Below are positions 18,401-30,309 of a stretch of DNA of 64,000 bases, in pieces (the first letter of the stretch is position 1; the number at the start of each line of letters is the position of its first letter). Made by a program: the position numbers and the translations under genes. Origin of the DNA: Paragonimus westermani (lineage: Eukaryota > Platyhelminthes > Trematoda > Plagiorchiida > Troglotrematidae). The notes under the pieces are model-generated. The model ran no database searches, was not told the DNA's origin, and worked only from the letters and a program-made list of their open reading frames with translations. The stretch spans positions 64,461-128,460 of the forward strand of contig QNGE01000271.1 of NCBI GenBank assembly GCA_008508345.1, given 5' to 3'.

Positions 18401-20290
18401 GCACCTCACCAACATTCCCTCATATATCCGGTAGGTTCAAATCTAGAGGAAGGGTTCCTGTTTCATCGATTCTCTTAAGCATCGACAGGTCTTACTAAAT
18501 GCGGCTCTGTGGGATGAGTAGAAGTCCAGGTATAGTTCCCCTCATTTGTTCACCAACTGGACATTTTCTTTCTGCTTCCTGTGACCGTGTTTCGTCTGTT
18601 TGAATCACTCGGCCGCATTATTTACGATGCTATGGGCATGTCGGAGTATGTACCCATGTCTGGAATTGGTAAAGGCAACGTGTTCCCAAACTTCGTAAAC
18701 TTACTTCTGAGATTGTTACCACCTAGTCACCGTCTAAACGTCCACATGGAGGTCGTTCAACGATATCTGCATTGCGTGCATTCACCACGAAGAATGCTAG
18801 GCTCCGTCGTTTTCGACAGTGTTCTCCATTTATAACGTACCTTCTTAGTAAATGGCCATTCTCGAGACGGTGGCCGCCCAACTTTTGTTAGCATTTAGCT
18901 CACTTTCTTTGATTTCTTCTTTTTAAATCCAAGTAGTTGGTATTCTGCTGGTCCAAACACTGAGTTGAACGGTGATCAGTTACCGTTGATGAGGATGGCT
19001 TGTACTGAATTTCCCAATCTGCGATTTTCAACAGTGCCCAGTCTAGTTCCTCATGCATTCAATCTAAAAACTCGGTGAGTAAAACAGGAGCGGCGAATGT
19101 TCAATCGCATCTGAACGTGATGTCACTGAGGTTTGTGGTCACCAGTTGAGAACGTCTGAACAGTGCAACGTGAACAGTATGCCGACCGCCTCCACAGACC
19201 AAAACGTGGATCTGAACTAATGCGTGGAACAGCGGTAACGTGTCGCGACTGATTGTTTTCGGGTTGGTCGATTAGCCAAACACAGACACTATGCGCTTAT
19301 ATGATTCTGTCTTTCAAGGTTTTGAATACCCTGTTCGATAACATAGAAATCAGAAGTAAGCATTTCAACACCGGCATTTTTAAATTTCTAAAACGGTCAT
19401 CGTTGATAACACGATCATTTTCCCGTAATGCCTCGGAAACAGGAAGGAAATTAGAACATTGGAAGTTCCAGTATAAAGCAGCGGATGCAGAAAACATTGG
19501 CGAATATTCGCCTTAGGAACTCATACTGAAAGTGTAAAGTGAATTACTCCGTGACATGTTAATGTGAACAATCACTGATCACATGCGACAAATTTCACTG
19601 TGAAAAAACACCTCACGAGCTACGGCTGGTCTTTTTCAAATATGTAACAAATATTGGGAACTGAAAAACCATGGGAAGCTTTCGCTAAAAATATTATGCA
19701 GGTGAACAAATTGTACAAAAGTGTAGCGGTGAACCGAAGTGTTTTCTTAGAGCAGAGAAAATAAACTGAGAAATAGTCTATCGAGGTCCAATTAACCGTC
19801 AGAGTTATGAAGTCATTCACCGAATGACCTAATGGTTGTTTTTGTCAGACAGTAAGTGGGCTGGTCATGATAATTGTCTAACTCTGCCACTTGTCTAATA
19901 AATCTCGTCTCACTTACGTGAAAAATACTATTTAAGTTCATAAAGTCCTGGTAAGATCTTAGTAAGCAAACTAAGTTCACCACTGAAATGACGTCAGAGA
20001 CAGTTCAGTTTTACAAGCAATTGTACAAACTCCAATGATGTCCTGAAACGGAGCAATAAATTCTACGTTGTACACAATCACCACTAGTTGCGGCTACAAC
20101 AAACCTACATGTCATGCGATCTTGTGATACGCAGTGTTCTCTAATCAGCATTGATAAGTTTCTGCTTACGGATTGATTATTCTTTGGTTTATGCCAAACA
20201 AGTGTTGTCAAGTCAATTCCTTTCGGCTTCTTAGTCTCTACTGCGTGCACACACCAGAAAACGGGCAACTCTGCTAGAGTCAACAATATC
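18401..20290. other. No recognisable gene or element
   Basis: Short open frames (for example 18581-18835 and 19253-19516) show no family motif and no convincing splice sites. Confidence 0.5.
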
Positions 20291-20299
20291 GGTTTGAAT

Positions 20300-20860
20300 A
20301 AACCAAGTATGCGCGTCGATCAGTTTGACTAACCGATAGTAAAGCCACAGCGAACACAAAGCTATGATTTGGTGTTACCGAACCGATTTGATTCTAGACA
20401 ATCGGGCATTGATGGGTAGCCCTGTTACCACACCACATATCTCCTGGACCGGGCGACGAAATGCGAAAGCCACATCACAGGGCTTACCCAACGGGCACGC
20501 CACCTAACTTAGTCTGGTGGGCGAACGAGCACAACAGACCGGTTTAACTACAGCCAAATTGGCTGGCTGTGTGTAAGACGGGCGTGTACGCACATTACCA
20601 TGCCATCGCTTGGCCCCATCCACTCAGTGCTTTGGCCACCACGGACGACAGCACCTGGCTGTCCATGCAACCACTTGAACGCCTGAATGGCAGTGCTATA
20701 CTGAGAACCAGCACAGGCCATTCAATGCAAATGGGCAATATTTCCCCAACGGACTGTGCCATCATGGCAGTTTTTCATCAAACGATGAGTTTGAGGAAGC
20801 TGCATTCACGAACAACGCAGATTCACAAATCACCAAAAGACTGATCAAAACCTAACCATA
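20300..20860 (+). other. GC-richer block with hairpin, possible unclassified repeat
   Basis: This block is clearly richer in G and C than its flanks and starts and ends abruptly, as an inserted repeat might. It contains an imperfect hairpin, TGGGTAGCCCTGT (20413-20425) against ACAGGGCTTACCCA (20477-20490). The plus strand is open from 20569 to 20844 and reads HPLSALATTDDSTW and RTSTGHSMQMGNISPTDCAI, which look protein-like but match no family I can name. No terminal repeats were found. Confidence 0.35.
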
Positions 20861-20869
20861 GGATCTGAG

Positions 20870-23800
20870 ACACGTCATTTTGTGTCTTCAAGCATAACGC
20901 GCAATTTGTGGACTCTGATGTGACGTTTTATAACCAACAGCCTCCGAACTGATTTACAGGTAACCGATCGCGTACCCACATGCTTTGGCCGCCTAAACGG
21001 CAGGACATTTGACATACTGGTGTTTATTTCCCTATTTAATTAAGCCGTATGTACGTGTGTAATCAGACTGTAGGAAATTTGTTAGCGGCCACCCTCGCAG
21101 GATTCGAAGTCTCTGACTTCGTTGTTCAAAGCTTTCGCGTATATATACACCAGTTTTGTAGTAAAGCAATTATTAAATCTGCCCTATTTTACGAGTTCGG
21201 CCACTGCATTCTCTTATTCCTAATAACTTTCTTGGTATAACCACTAAGCCTTCTCTTGATTGCAGCAACGTTAACTCATCGTTATAGGCAATATCCATTA
21301 TATCCGCTTCTGTGGCATATTTTCTTGTCTATCAACAGGGTGTTCACTGAAAACCCATTCATTTCACATTAGACTCTACAGATCGATTTGTCGCGAATGT
21401 GACCAACCTAAAACTAACCAACTGAAATGACCACGGTAACACTGTCGCTGTTCATGACTTTCATGTGAGTTCCCTACTTTTTTCAGAGATGTGCTGGTCA
21501 TATGCACTACTATGATTATTCGTTAACCGTTAAAAAGTGTAATTGAGCAAAGCAGATCCGTCTTGATAACTATACCCACTAACAGTCGACTGTAATCAAA
21601 CAAACGAATCTCATTTCTGTCACTTGTGCATGCCATGGGTGCGTCTTAATCGTTGATCACAAACGATTACCCGATATTATCAGTTGGCATGCCGACATGT
21701 TGGACGGCTTCCAGGTAAGGGAATATTGTTTACCACTTTCGCACAGTAACCATGGTGATGATGGTTGTTGTGTGGCCGAATATTTGGTGTCGACCTATCG
21801 ACGATAACAACCAGACAACAAAATCTGACTGACTATGCTGGCTTCTGCTCTCATGTCTGATTCTCTGTCTTATCAGGTTTTTGATTACATATTATTAGTT
21901 GGGTATTCAGTTTGTTTTTTTACAATGAATGGAATGAAGGGAATGCAAAAAAATGGCACAACCATTACATCTGTTAATCTCACATACTGGTGTTGTCAGT
22001 CTCCGTTGCTCTTTTACGGTACGGCGTTCTCTTTGTTCAGAACATTTCCACAAGTTATCAGAAGACCGTTGAACAATGAGCCCGCTTTGGGTTGTATGTA
22101 TGCTTTCATTGGTTTTCCCCATCATAGCAACTAAGCCACTGTAACTATTTCGCAAGTGACTTCAGATGTGCACGAACCGAATCTCGATGATCACTAAGTG
22201 TTCGGTTGGGCAGGTATCAGCAGGAATCGGGGCTGAATTGATGAAACACTGATTGGCTATCCGTTGTGGAACGTGCAATCTGATTGGCTTACGGTGTCTC
22301 TTACATCACGCATGTCTATCGGTAGCTTTCTGTGGTAAAAGCACTCGCATTTGACATCTTTCTTCGAATAGATATGGCATTGTTTTCTTATGTTGGGAAC
22401 GTTAGTTTTGAATTCCCTTCCCATAGCGTCGTAGCCGAAAGTTACCACAATTTCGGATAATGGTCTTCCGTTTAAGTGTACAAGTGAAGTGCAAGTCTCC
22501 CATGCAACGCTGAGATTTGATCTCGGTCTTTGCTAGAATGAACCAATTACTCAAATGCACAATAGTCTGTTATCCTGAACTATCCTGGTTCATATTTCGC
22601 CGAATATCGTCCTGGTGATACAGACTTGAGACAACCCAAGAGGAAACGACAACTCAACTTTGATTTCAACGTTATTTGCTGTCGTTCGTATCCCTTGCAA
22701 GTAAATTCAAAGCTGATCTGTTTCATTTTACCAGGCATTCTGTTACCGTCTCCCGAGCGTTTATCAGAAATCAGATCAATATGTTTTCTGAAGCAGAAAT
22801 GGAAGTTATGTTTTTGCATAGTATCGTCTTCAGCAACGGAATGTCAATTAAACCAGTTAGTTTGGTCACACACACAGTAGTATAAAACCTTTATAGGAGT
22901 GTAGTGGCAGCCATACATGGTATGCATTTCAACAACCCATTGATTCAACTTTGCCGGTAATCCATCAGTAAGATCGCTAGACTTCTAATGAACCTGAACT
23001 AACTAAGACCCAACGGAAGTTAATGTGCGAGTAGGTAATTGCTTGTACTTGAATCCGCTTGTAGCTGTAGGGATACGTTTGAAAGAATTAGACTTAAGCC
23101 AGAAGGTTAGACATTTCTGTTGTCGCTACCCACATGGTGTAGCGGGAAAAAAACGGTTCATGATATCGTAAGTTTAATACTGACAAGTCTGTGTGAAATG
23201 TTTGCATATATTTTACTGTGTTTTAATTGTTCTGCTAAAAGTCTCTTGCGTTGCATTCACGATTTCTGACGTCTTGCGACTCATTTCTTCTTTCGTTATT
23301 CGTGAAATTAAGATAGACTTTTGGTTACAAAATGATGCGAAATAAGGCAGTAGATAACATGCTTACATTGAATTCAATTACAACCCTACAGGTGTTTTAA
23401 AGCTCATGCAACAAGTATGAAACTCTCGCAACTGGTGAACTGAAAATTCAGTCGGTCGCAAATAAGTTTGGAAATCGACTAGACAATTGAGGAGTGGTGA
23501 AAAGGGAATTAAGATGTCACATTTAGAAAATCACCTTTCTGACTTTGACAGGAACGTCATGTTATTATACAAAGTAGGTCCTAGATGCTTAACAGAAAAT
23601 TACTGAAGTAAAGGTTTGTTATTCATATGAATAAATGAACATTAAGTGAAAGTTTCCTTATATTGATTATCTGTCATTGTTGAAAATAAACTGGAACATT
23701 TAAACAGGATGACTGGGAGACTGTCGAACTGTGAAGAAGTTGACAGTTCAAGTTAACTGTGTAAGGCTGAAAAAGAAAGTAGTGAAGAATATTTGTACAG

Positions 23801-25500
23801 TTGACTAAAAAAAGACGGTCTGGAAGAGGACAACAGCTGATAGGACTGTATCTTGTGGAACATCTGAGTCCACAGGCAACAAACATACCACGTGAACTGG
23901 CTAGTATTAATAGAATAGTCATGGGAAAAATCGATAATTGATGGCTGAACGCCAGTCGTGTTAAAAGTATGAAGTGGAATCTCTCTATTAATCCTGGCTG
24001 TTAAATTGCTTGGGTTTAAGAAGTATATGCCAACATTTCCGTAGATTTCCTATCTAGCAGTGACGGAAAGAAATGAACTGTATATGGTAAACCGCCCAGA
24101 CTAGCATGGCTGATGTGCGAACAACGATAGGTAAACTGTTTTGAGTTTGTGATGTTTATCTGAACAACTATTTACGTCAGCAGCAATTTAACTCTACAGA
24201 CGTGGATGAAAAACGACAAAATTTGGCCTTCAGTGTCTTACCAATCGGTGTTACACCTGCTGTTCTCGGACACTTCCATCTGATATTGTGTGATCCGGTG
24301 GATAACTAACCCTAGAGCATAGCGGTAAATGTTTCGGTCTCATAGACATACCAGTCCAAACACAAGAACACTTCTTGTAAGCACTGGTAAGAATGAAGCC
24401 CGAATCCGGTGCTTTTTGTTAGACTGAACTAGATGGAAAGAAGTATTGTGATAGCATACAAAATATCTTTCCACTGAGAACTGAACGGGTGATTTTTGAG
24501 ACTATCTATCGTTTGTTCACTACCGTAAGTCACATTTTATAATCAAACGTTTTATCTATGCATGCTTTTCTGACCCAATTTTTCAACTTTCATAATTGAC
24601 ATTCTGTGTTTCTAGGAGGGTGTGTCTAATCAGTATGTGCCTGCGTCAGTGGGAGCAACAGTACCTGCAAGGTCAGCTAATGTCCATCACCAAAAGTATT
24701 TGTTCGCTTTTTGACTTGTATGTTTACTTATTTCATGAAGTTATTCTTTATCACACGCATTTGAAGTATAGGTTAAATTCAAAAACCCGCTAATCACCTC
24801 CCTCTCCTTTCCCAGGTTTGCCATTCTAGTTCTGAAAACGTGCTGACTCATACGTAAAATGGTGGCCTACTCATTCTGCGCGGTTGTATCCCCGCACCTT
24901 ATAGACAATATGTTCATGTCTCAGTAACACACAAACATAGAGAAAGAGAGGATTATATTTGGTCACATATTCACTACGCCTGTTTACTGAGCTTAATACG
25001 TAAAGACAAACGTGTGTATGGTTCCGGTGATATGTTTCACGCTTCCCTCCTACATCTACAAATTCGTGTTGTTGTCGTCGTGTGAGTAGGTAGCTATGGT
25101 CACGTAAACATACCTACATAAAGAACAACAACAACGAAAACAATCACGATGACAATAACAAATGTACGAGCATTGGACAACAATAAGTTGTCCAATGTGA
25201 CCATGTGAATTTTTAGTGGTTGAACCGATGTGTTGACCTTTTGTACAATTGAGTATCTTAGTCAACATCCACATATATATTGTCTCTGTACTAGGGGTAT
25301 ATGAACATACGTACTAAGGTAGCCTGCTGTTAAACATTTTTAAATGTTGTTTCCCACCAGTTAAATAGTTTACTATGGTTTTTGGGCAGCATGTGATTAC
25401 AATATATCAGTGCTACGATGGAATGCAAGTCTTTCAGAATGACCCCTAACAATTGCATACCCGTAGTTGTCGTATCCTGATAATAGCTAGACTGACCCTA
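20870..25500. other. No recognisable gene or element
   Basis: AT-rich. No retroelement motif was recognised and the open frames are short. A B-box-like TTCGAATCC on the minus strand near 21098 is isolated and lacks an A box. Confidence 0.5.
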
Positions 25501-25583
25501 TGACAGCCTTAACAAGGTAAACAGTGGGAAAGGGGTGCAGAATCAGTAGGAATAGCCTGTATTTCCCGTGTTTTTTCGACCAG

Positions 25584-25787
25584 GTTTCTGCCCACGCACG
25601 AATGTCCGTTTCGACTAGCGCAGAGGCAGCAACAGCCGTCAAAACCGCCAGTTCGACCGACCGCATCGCGCACCGATTGGTCACGCAGACATCAAGTAAA
25701 CTGAACCGGGTCTTTTTGACGGTCGCATTCCTCACCAGCCCCCTGCCACTGTCCACAAACAATTCGCTGCCCGAGCTTACAGCGTAA
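25584..25787 (+). CDS. Candidate terminal exon (unrecognised, Ser/Thr/Ala-rich)
   Basis: A good 3' splice-site-like sequence, GTGTTTTTTCGACCAG, ends at 25583. An open frame of 67 codons follows to a TAA at 25785-25787. The reading begins VSAHARMSVSTSAEAATAVK and ends SLPELTA. Codons favour C and G in third positions, unlike the AT-rich surroundings, and the GC rise coincides with the frame. The minus strand is also open across this block (25487-25906), so the composition could create the openness. No domain or family is recognised and no upstream exon was identified. Confidence 0.3.
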   Translation, partial: VSAHARMSVSTSAEAATAVKTASSTDRIAHRLVTQTSSKLNRVFLTVAFLTSPLPLSTNNSLPELTA

Positions 25788-26158
25788 AACGGCCACACCG
25801 GCGAACTTATCACACTGTTTTGTTTTCTAGGGCATCTGCTGAACTGGCGCGAAATCTTTGTCAGTTTCCGAACGAGTGTTAAGTTTCCCGGATTCCTTTG
25901 CTCCAATCATTTTGTGTCAATTTTTTTAAAAAATATATGCAACCATTTTTTCGTGTGTTGTGGCAAATCAGTTCTCCATGGTTATACTTGTCATCTGATA
26001 AATTTCACCAATCGGTCTGACAGTATTCGAAATCCAAATTAGTCGGTTCTCATTGGCAGTTCTGACTGTCTACATGACTGCAAGTGTCGGAGGTTACCTT
26101 ACTATGTAGACCGTCCTGTGATTGCGAACGATCCTACTGTGCAGATCTGTGTGTAAGT

Positions 26159-26199
26159 GTCCGCAAGTGTTTGAGTGCTCAAATACAACTACAGCGGAC
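26159..26199 (+). repeat. Nested hairpin
   Basis: GTCCGC (26159-26164) pairs with GCGGAC (26194-26199), enclosing TTTGAG/CTCAAA with a TG between them. It lies about 20 bp from the hammerhead-like segment at 26218-26276. Confidence 0.6.
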
Positions 26200-26217
26200 A
26201 GTTACTGTGCGTCGAAT

Positions 26218-26276
26218 AACATACGTATATTTCGATGAACAGGTTATCCCTATTTGGGCCTCGTCAGCTTGTGATT
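26218..26276 (-). ncRNA. Partial hammerhead-like motif with Sm-alpha-like stem-loop II
   Basis: The minus strand reads CTGACGAG, then GCCC, an AAATA loop and GGG. This is nearly the first core box plus stem-loop II of the schistosome Sm-alpha hammerhead, whose loop is also AAATA. A GAAA follows, but 14 nt later than a working core needs. It is followed by a palindromic ATACGTAT. A stem I could not be found. It may be a decayed ribozyme with an insertion, or chance. Confidence 0.25.
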
Positions 26277-27057
26277 GTACACGGTGAGATGAGCGGTGGT
26301 GATTGGGCTAACTGTGCTTTGTGCTGTAGCACGGCTGGTGTCGTTCGTCTGTTTATTGGAAGTAGGTAAGTCTGGGTCGAGTGGAGCACAGTGAAATTCG
26401 AGCTGCCCAAAGTAGCTCCTCCCCGTTTCCGGTATATTGCCTGTAGGTTTTTTTGAGTTTGTTCGCACCAGTATGTACATTAACTATGTTACATATATTC
26501 CTCATTCGTATCAGTCAACGACAGTCGTCGTTTGTTAAATCACCGGTTCTCCTTTTCAGAAAGCCGTCATGGTTGTCTTCTATCTTCCCTTCCCCAGCGT
26601 GGTTGGTGCTTTGTGTGATGAATGTTTTGCCAGTTTCTCGATCAAACTTTAATTTTTAGTTTTTCTTCCTCAGAGTGCAGTTGCACGTTCTTCCACACTT
26701 TTTAGCCTAAATCATGCCACTGGCGTCTTTATTTTACGTTAGAGAGCTATAAGGGTTGTACTCTGATGCTAGTCTGAAAAACTGGCTAACCAGCAATGGC
26801 TATTCAGACACAAAGACGTTCATTCACAGGTTTCCTGGTATTATCCCTTCAGGTTTGCATTAGATATGCGTTGTGTGCGTAGAACTACAAGTGACATGAA
26901 GCAAGCCAAGTGGTTTCGGTCATTGTGACAGCCTAACCCGGAAAGGGATGCCGCCAACCGTGTGTCCTCCTCGCTAAAAGGACATTCCGGTCGCCAAACG
27001 GTTGATCTTGACCGCTGGCGTATTATTCCATATTGTTTAAGAAATTAAGACATTATT

Positions 27058-27127
27058 CAGAAGTTTGGTTTGGCCTGGAATGCATCTTCTGCTCATCTTC
27101 TGTAGAAGCAGTCGTAACCAAACTTCT
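27058..27127. repeat. Inverted repeat
   Basis: AGAAGTTTGGTT (27059-27070) and AACCAAACTTCT (27116-27127) are perfect 12-bp inverted repeats. The 45-bp spacer contains a CTTCTGC/GCAGAAG-like second pairing. No terminal features of a known transposon are seen. Confidence 0.7.
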
Positions 27128-27129
27128 CG

Positions 27130-28785
27130 TGTTGCCCTAATCAGTCACCATCCCATGAGTCTGACGATTTAAACATTGGCTGCTGACAAGATCCACCAAG
27201 AATACCCTATTAACTATTTTCTTGTCACCTGAAACGTTGAGTTAGAGGTTCTGCATTGGGTCCTCAAGATGACTTTGTATTCTTTTCCCTCATAATTCAG
27301 ACTGTTGAATCAGGGGCTCCACAAAGATTTTCCCAAGTCAACTTTGGAGAAGTCTGTATGTAGAGGACATTGTCCTTCGGAACATGAGCTGCACACACAC
27401 ACTGATGAATAGATGCTGCACCGGACCTCAGTGGTTACGATGGACCTGGACCGGTTACACATTGATATCCCAGCCCTGAGTGCAATAAAGTTTGTAGACT
27501 ATGGTAAACTTTGAGATGTAAGCACTGTTTAAACCTTTTTACTGGATTGATTGTTCGAAAGGAGATGTTTTGGAACACATCTTTTTCTCAGCCGCCGTTT
27601 CCATCACTAACTTGCTGATGGACGAATTACACGGCATCAATCCTTGAGTCACATGAATGCGCCCGTGACTCGGCCAAGGCCAGTCCACTAAGTTTCTTAG
27701 TGTTGGTAGTCCAATCACGAGCGACGCCCATAATACAGATGGTCAGTTTTACCAGTAGCCCTTCCTTGCAAGCTGGTCGATGCGAGTTAATGATCGATTG
27801 TCTCTTCTGGACTGCTGCAGTGCGCGAGCAGGGTGCGGCACAACAGTCCTGTCGGGTGTCCTGGACCTCACAGCATTTGTGCCGTTGATGGAGACGGTAA
27901 CCATCCACTTTATTTATGCGCTAAGCACGAGTTGACTCCCACAAACAATTGTTTCCTGTTGAATTCAACCATTGTCAGGATCTAGACTCAGCTGTGCATC
28001 AGTCACCACAACTGACTTGACTACGTGATCGGACAGCAGATCGACACTTGCGAAGTGCGCATCACGCGAATGATGCGTAAAGGACTAAGTCGCTTACTCA
28101 CGTTTGTAAGCCGGATTGTCGTAGATCAATTGGCCAGCGACGAAGACTCACTGAACAACGTTTTTGTTAAAAAGGCTTGTTTGTGTTAACCAGTACTTTC
28201 GCAAAAGATAAGGACTCAAGGTTCAGCGTGACGCTATATCATCTTTGTCCCGCCACATGGGGTACACTAAAGCTGCTGTCTTTTTGAATGTGTTATGGGT
28301 CAAAAACCACCGAATACTATTCAGTCCGTATGGTTGATCTGTCTATTTGTGATCTAACTCGATCACCTTTGACTGTGACCGTGTTCCTTTCGGAAATAAC
28401 ACACAAGTTAAGAGATGTTATAGTTGCTTTCCAATTCGACGCATAATTGCTCAAGTGCCATTGGTCACCATCCTCAAACTGTAATATGTGTGTGTAATAT
28501 GTGTCTTAACCAATGGAGTTTCGACCCATTGTTTGCGTTCTGACCACTGGTACTAAAATTCTACCGTTAGAAGTGTGATAGAAAGAATAAGTATTTTCAG
28601 TGATAGGCCGGTTTCTAACAACTTCTTCAACTACATGACGTGTGACACGAACGTACTAAAAAGCGGTGAATAAATACACAATTTTATGAACCAGATTATA
28701 ACTGTGTAATGCATACGTGTCTGTTAAAACCAGTGCACTCGCAACTTCATGATTGCGTTTGCGCATATAAAGTTGGCCGACTCCA
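27130..28785. other. No recognisable gene; GC-richer patch at 27600-28150
   Basis: The patch 27600-28150 is richer in G and C, with both strands open at 27627-27908, but no motif can be named. Confidence 0.4.
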
Positions 28786-28789
28786 TGAA

Positions 28790-30300
28790 TTTGGACTATT
28801 GATAAGCTCTATTATGCTCATTCGCAGTGAAGGTCAGATATAGATATACGCAATGACCAGTCCCCAACGGCCGTGTGGTAATCGGTGGAGAAACTTCGTG
28901 AAAATGTTCAGCGATTCGTCTGGTTGTCTCAGACAAACTGTCAGCTATCCGTTTGAGAATATATTCATTTATTCAGGTTTGAATCCTTCCATCAGTTCTA
29001 CCCATGTATGATTGTCTGCAGTAGCAGGCAAACTCATAAGAGAAACTGTAAAATACCTCTTTTTGGTATTGGCAATGGGAATTTTCCGGTCTCTGTAAAA
29101 AACCGCCTCGTTTGCACTTGTTAAAAAATCCGTCCTATTCGGCATAATTTTTTCTGTTTCTTCTTCTTTTTCTCCTTGTTCCTATGTTTCTCGATAAGCG
29201 CATCAATGTAAGTACTTGGTCATGAAGTGTTGAACAGAAATTGTTTTTCCTTCTTCCCATGTTGTGTCCGGAGTGTGGGTAGTTCGAGCTCGATGTGACA
29301 ATGTTTTCACCAAAGTTCGTTCACGAGCAACTGATATGAATCTTAGTAAATTCAAATATTTTCCTGTCCGTGTTGACATGCGATAAATTGAGCACCGAAT
29401 ATTCACTGTAACCATGCATGTGAGTATCACATCTAAAAACGACAAATAATCGTTACATTCTAACTCACTTTTAACTGACACCTTAAGGTGTAGAGATTTC
29501 AGTGTATTCAAAAATCCCTGAATCTGCTTTTCATTGTCAACTATGATCAAGACATCATCTACGTAACGCCCACGGAATTCTAAGCTTACGATGACACCTG
29601 CTATCTTTTGGTCAAGTTTCCTTATGAAAGCATCAGCTGGTGTTGATCCAAAGGAACTTCCATCAATAAGTTTCAAACTCTTGTCTTGGAAGTGAAGTGT
29701 TATACTTCTTGTGCACACTAAAACCGGAAGCATCAAAAACCGAGTGATATGGGAACATAAATCTTATGCATAAAAGCAAAAGTTTAGTCACTCAATGTTC
29801 CAGCGGTGAATTGCAAAAGGAGATTTGTGAATAAGAACTGAAAAGTTGAATAGATCGCTTTGCAATCGGAGTCGCTTAGACCTTTGTTGTATTTGGCAAG
29901 GTCAAAGATGTCCAGTAGTTTATGCACCTCATACATGGTGCAATACACCAACTAGCCGTTGGGCAAGCTTATGTGAGGACGGATTAATCATCGAATAAAT
30001 GGGGCCTACCGGGATGGTAGTTTTATATTTTGTGCAATCCGTGTACTATGTTTCCTGGTGGGTTTCGGCTTATGGCAAAATCGCGCAATGTGTGATACTC
30101 TTTGTCAACGTGTTTCAATCCTAATGGCACGTTGTCTAGTAAATTATCATCTATAACCTTAGATGTGTTGTAGTTTCATAAGACTTCTGTGAAGTAATCG
30201 GAATGAGTCATTAGCACCACGTGAAATCAGTTTCCGAACTTTAGGCTCACAGCATTTGGGCTGCTTTCAAGTTCCCGGGATAGACAATCATTCTGTGCCG
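28790..30300 (-). mobile_element. Penelope-like element, decayed RT and GIY-YIG endonuclease
   Basis: The best-kept part is an open frame at 29203-29736 (minus). At residues 54-67 it reads FRGRYVDDVLIIVD, with the RT catalytic YVDD at 58-61. SFLDVILT follows at 99-106, then IYRMSTRTGKYLNLLRF and LVKTLSHRAR. The FLDV, YRKPT-like and TG-YL sequence order is diagnostic of PLE RTs. Upstream, toward 30300, stop-ridden sequence contains a weak match to the PLE finger region. Downstream, around 28960-29060, the strand reads EFACYCRQSYMGRTDGRIQT, which fits the start of the GIY-YIG nuclease (Y-IGRT-like, paired Cys). Stops and frameshifts make it inactive. PLE reverse transcriptases prime at nicked or telomere-like ends; no LTR-like terminal repeat was found. 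Confidence 0.8.
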
Positions 30301-30309
30301 TTATACTTC

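Noticed and set aside
21500..21530. TATGCACTACTATGATTA as another hammerhead SINE copy
   Set aside because: Only about 11 bases match. No T-arm precedes it and no GAAA follows.
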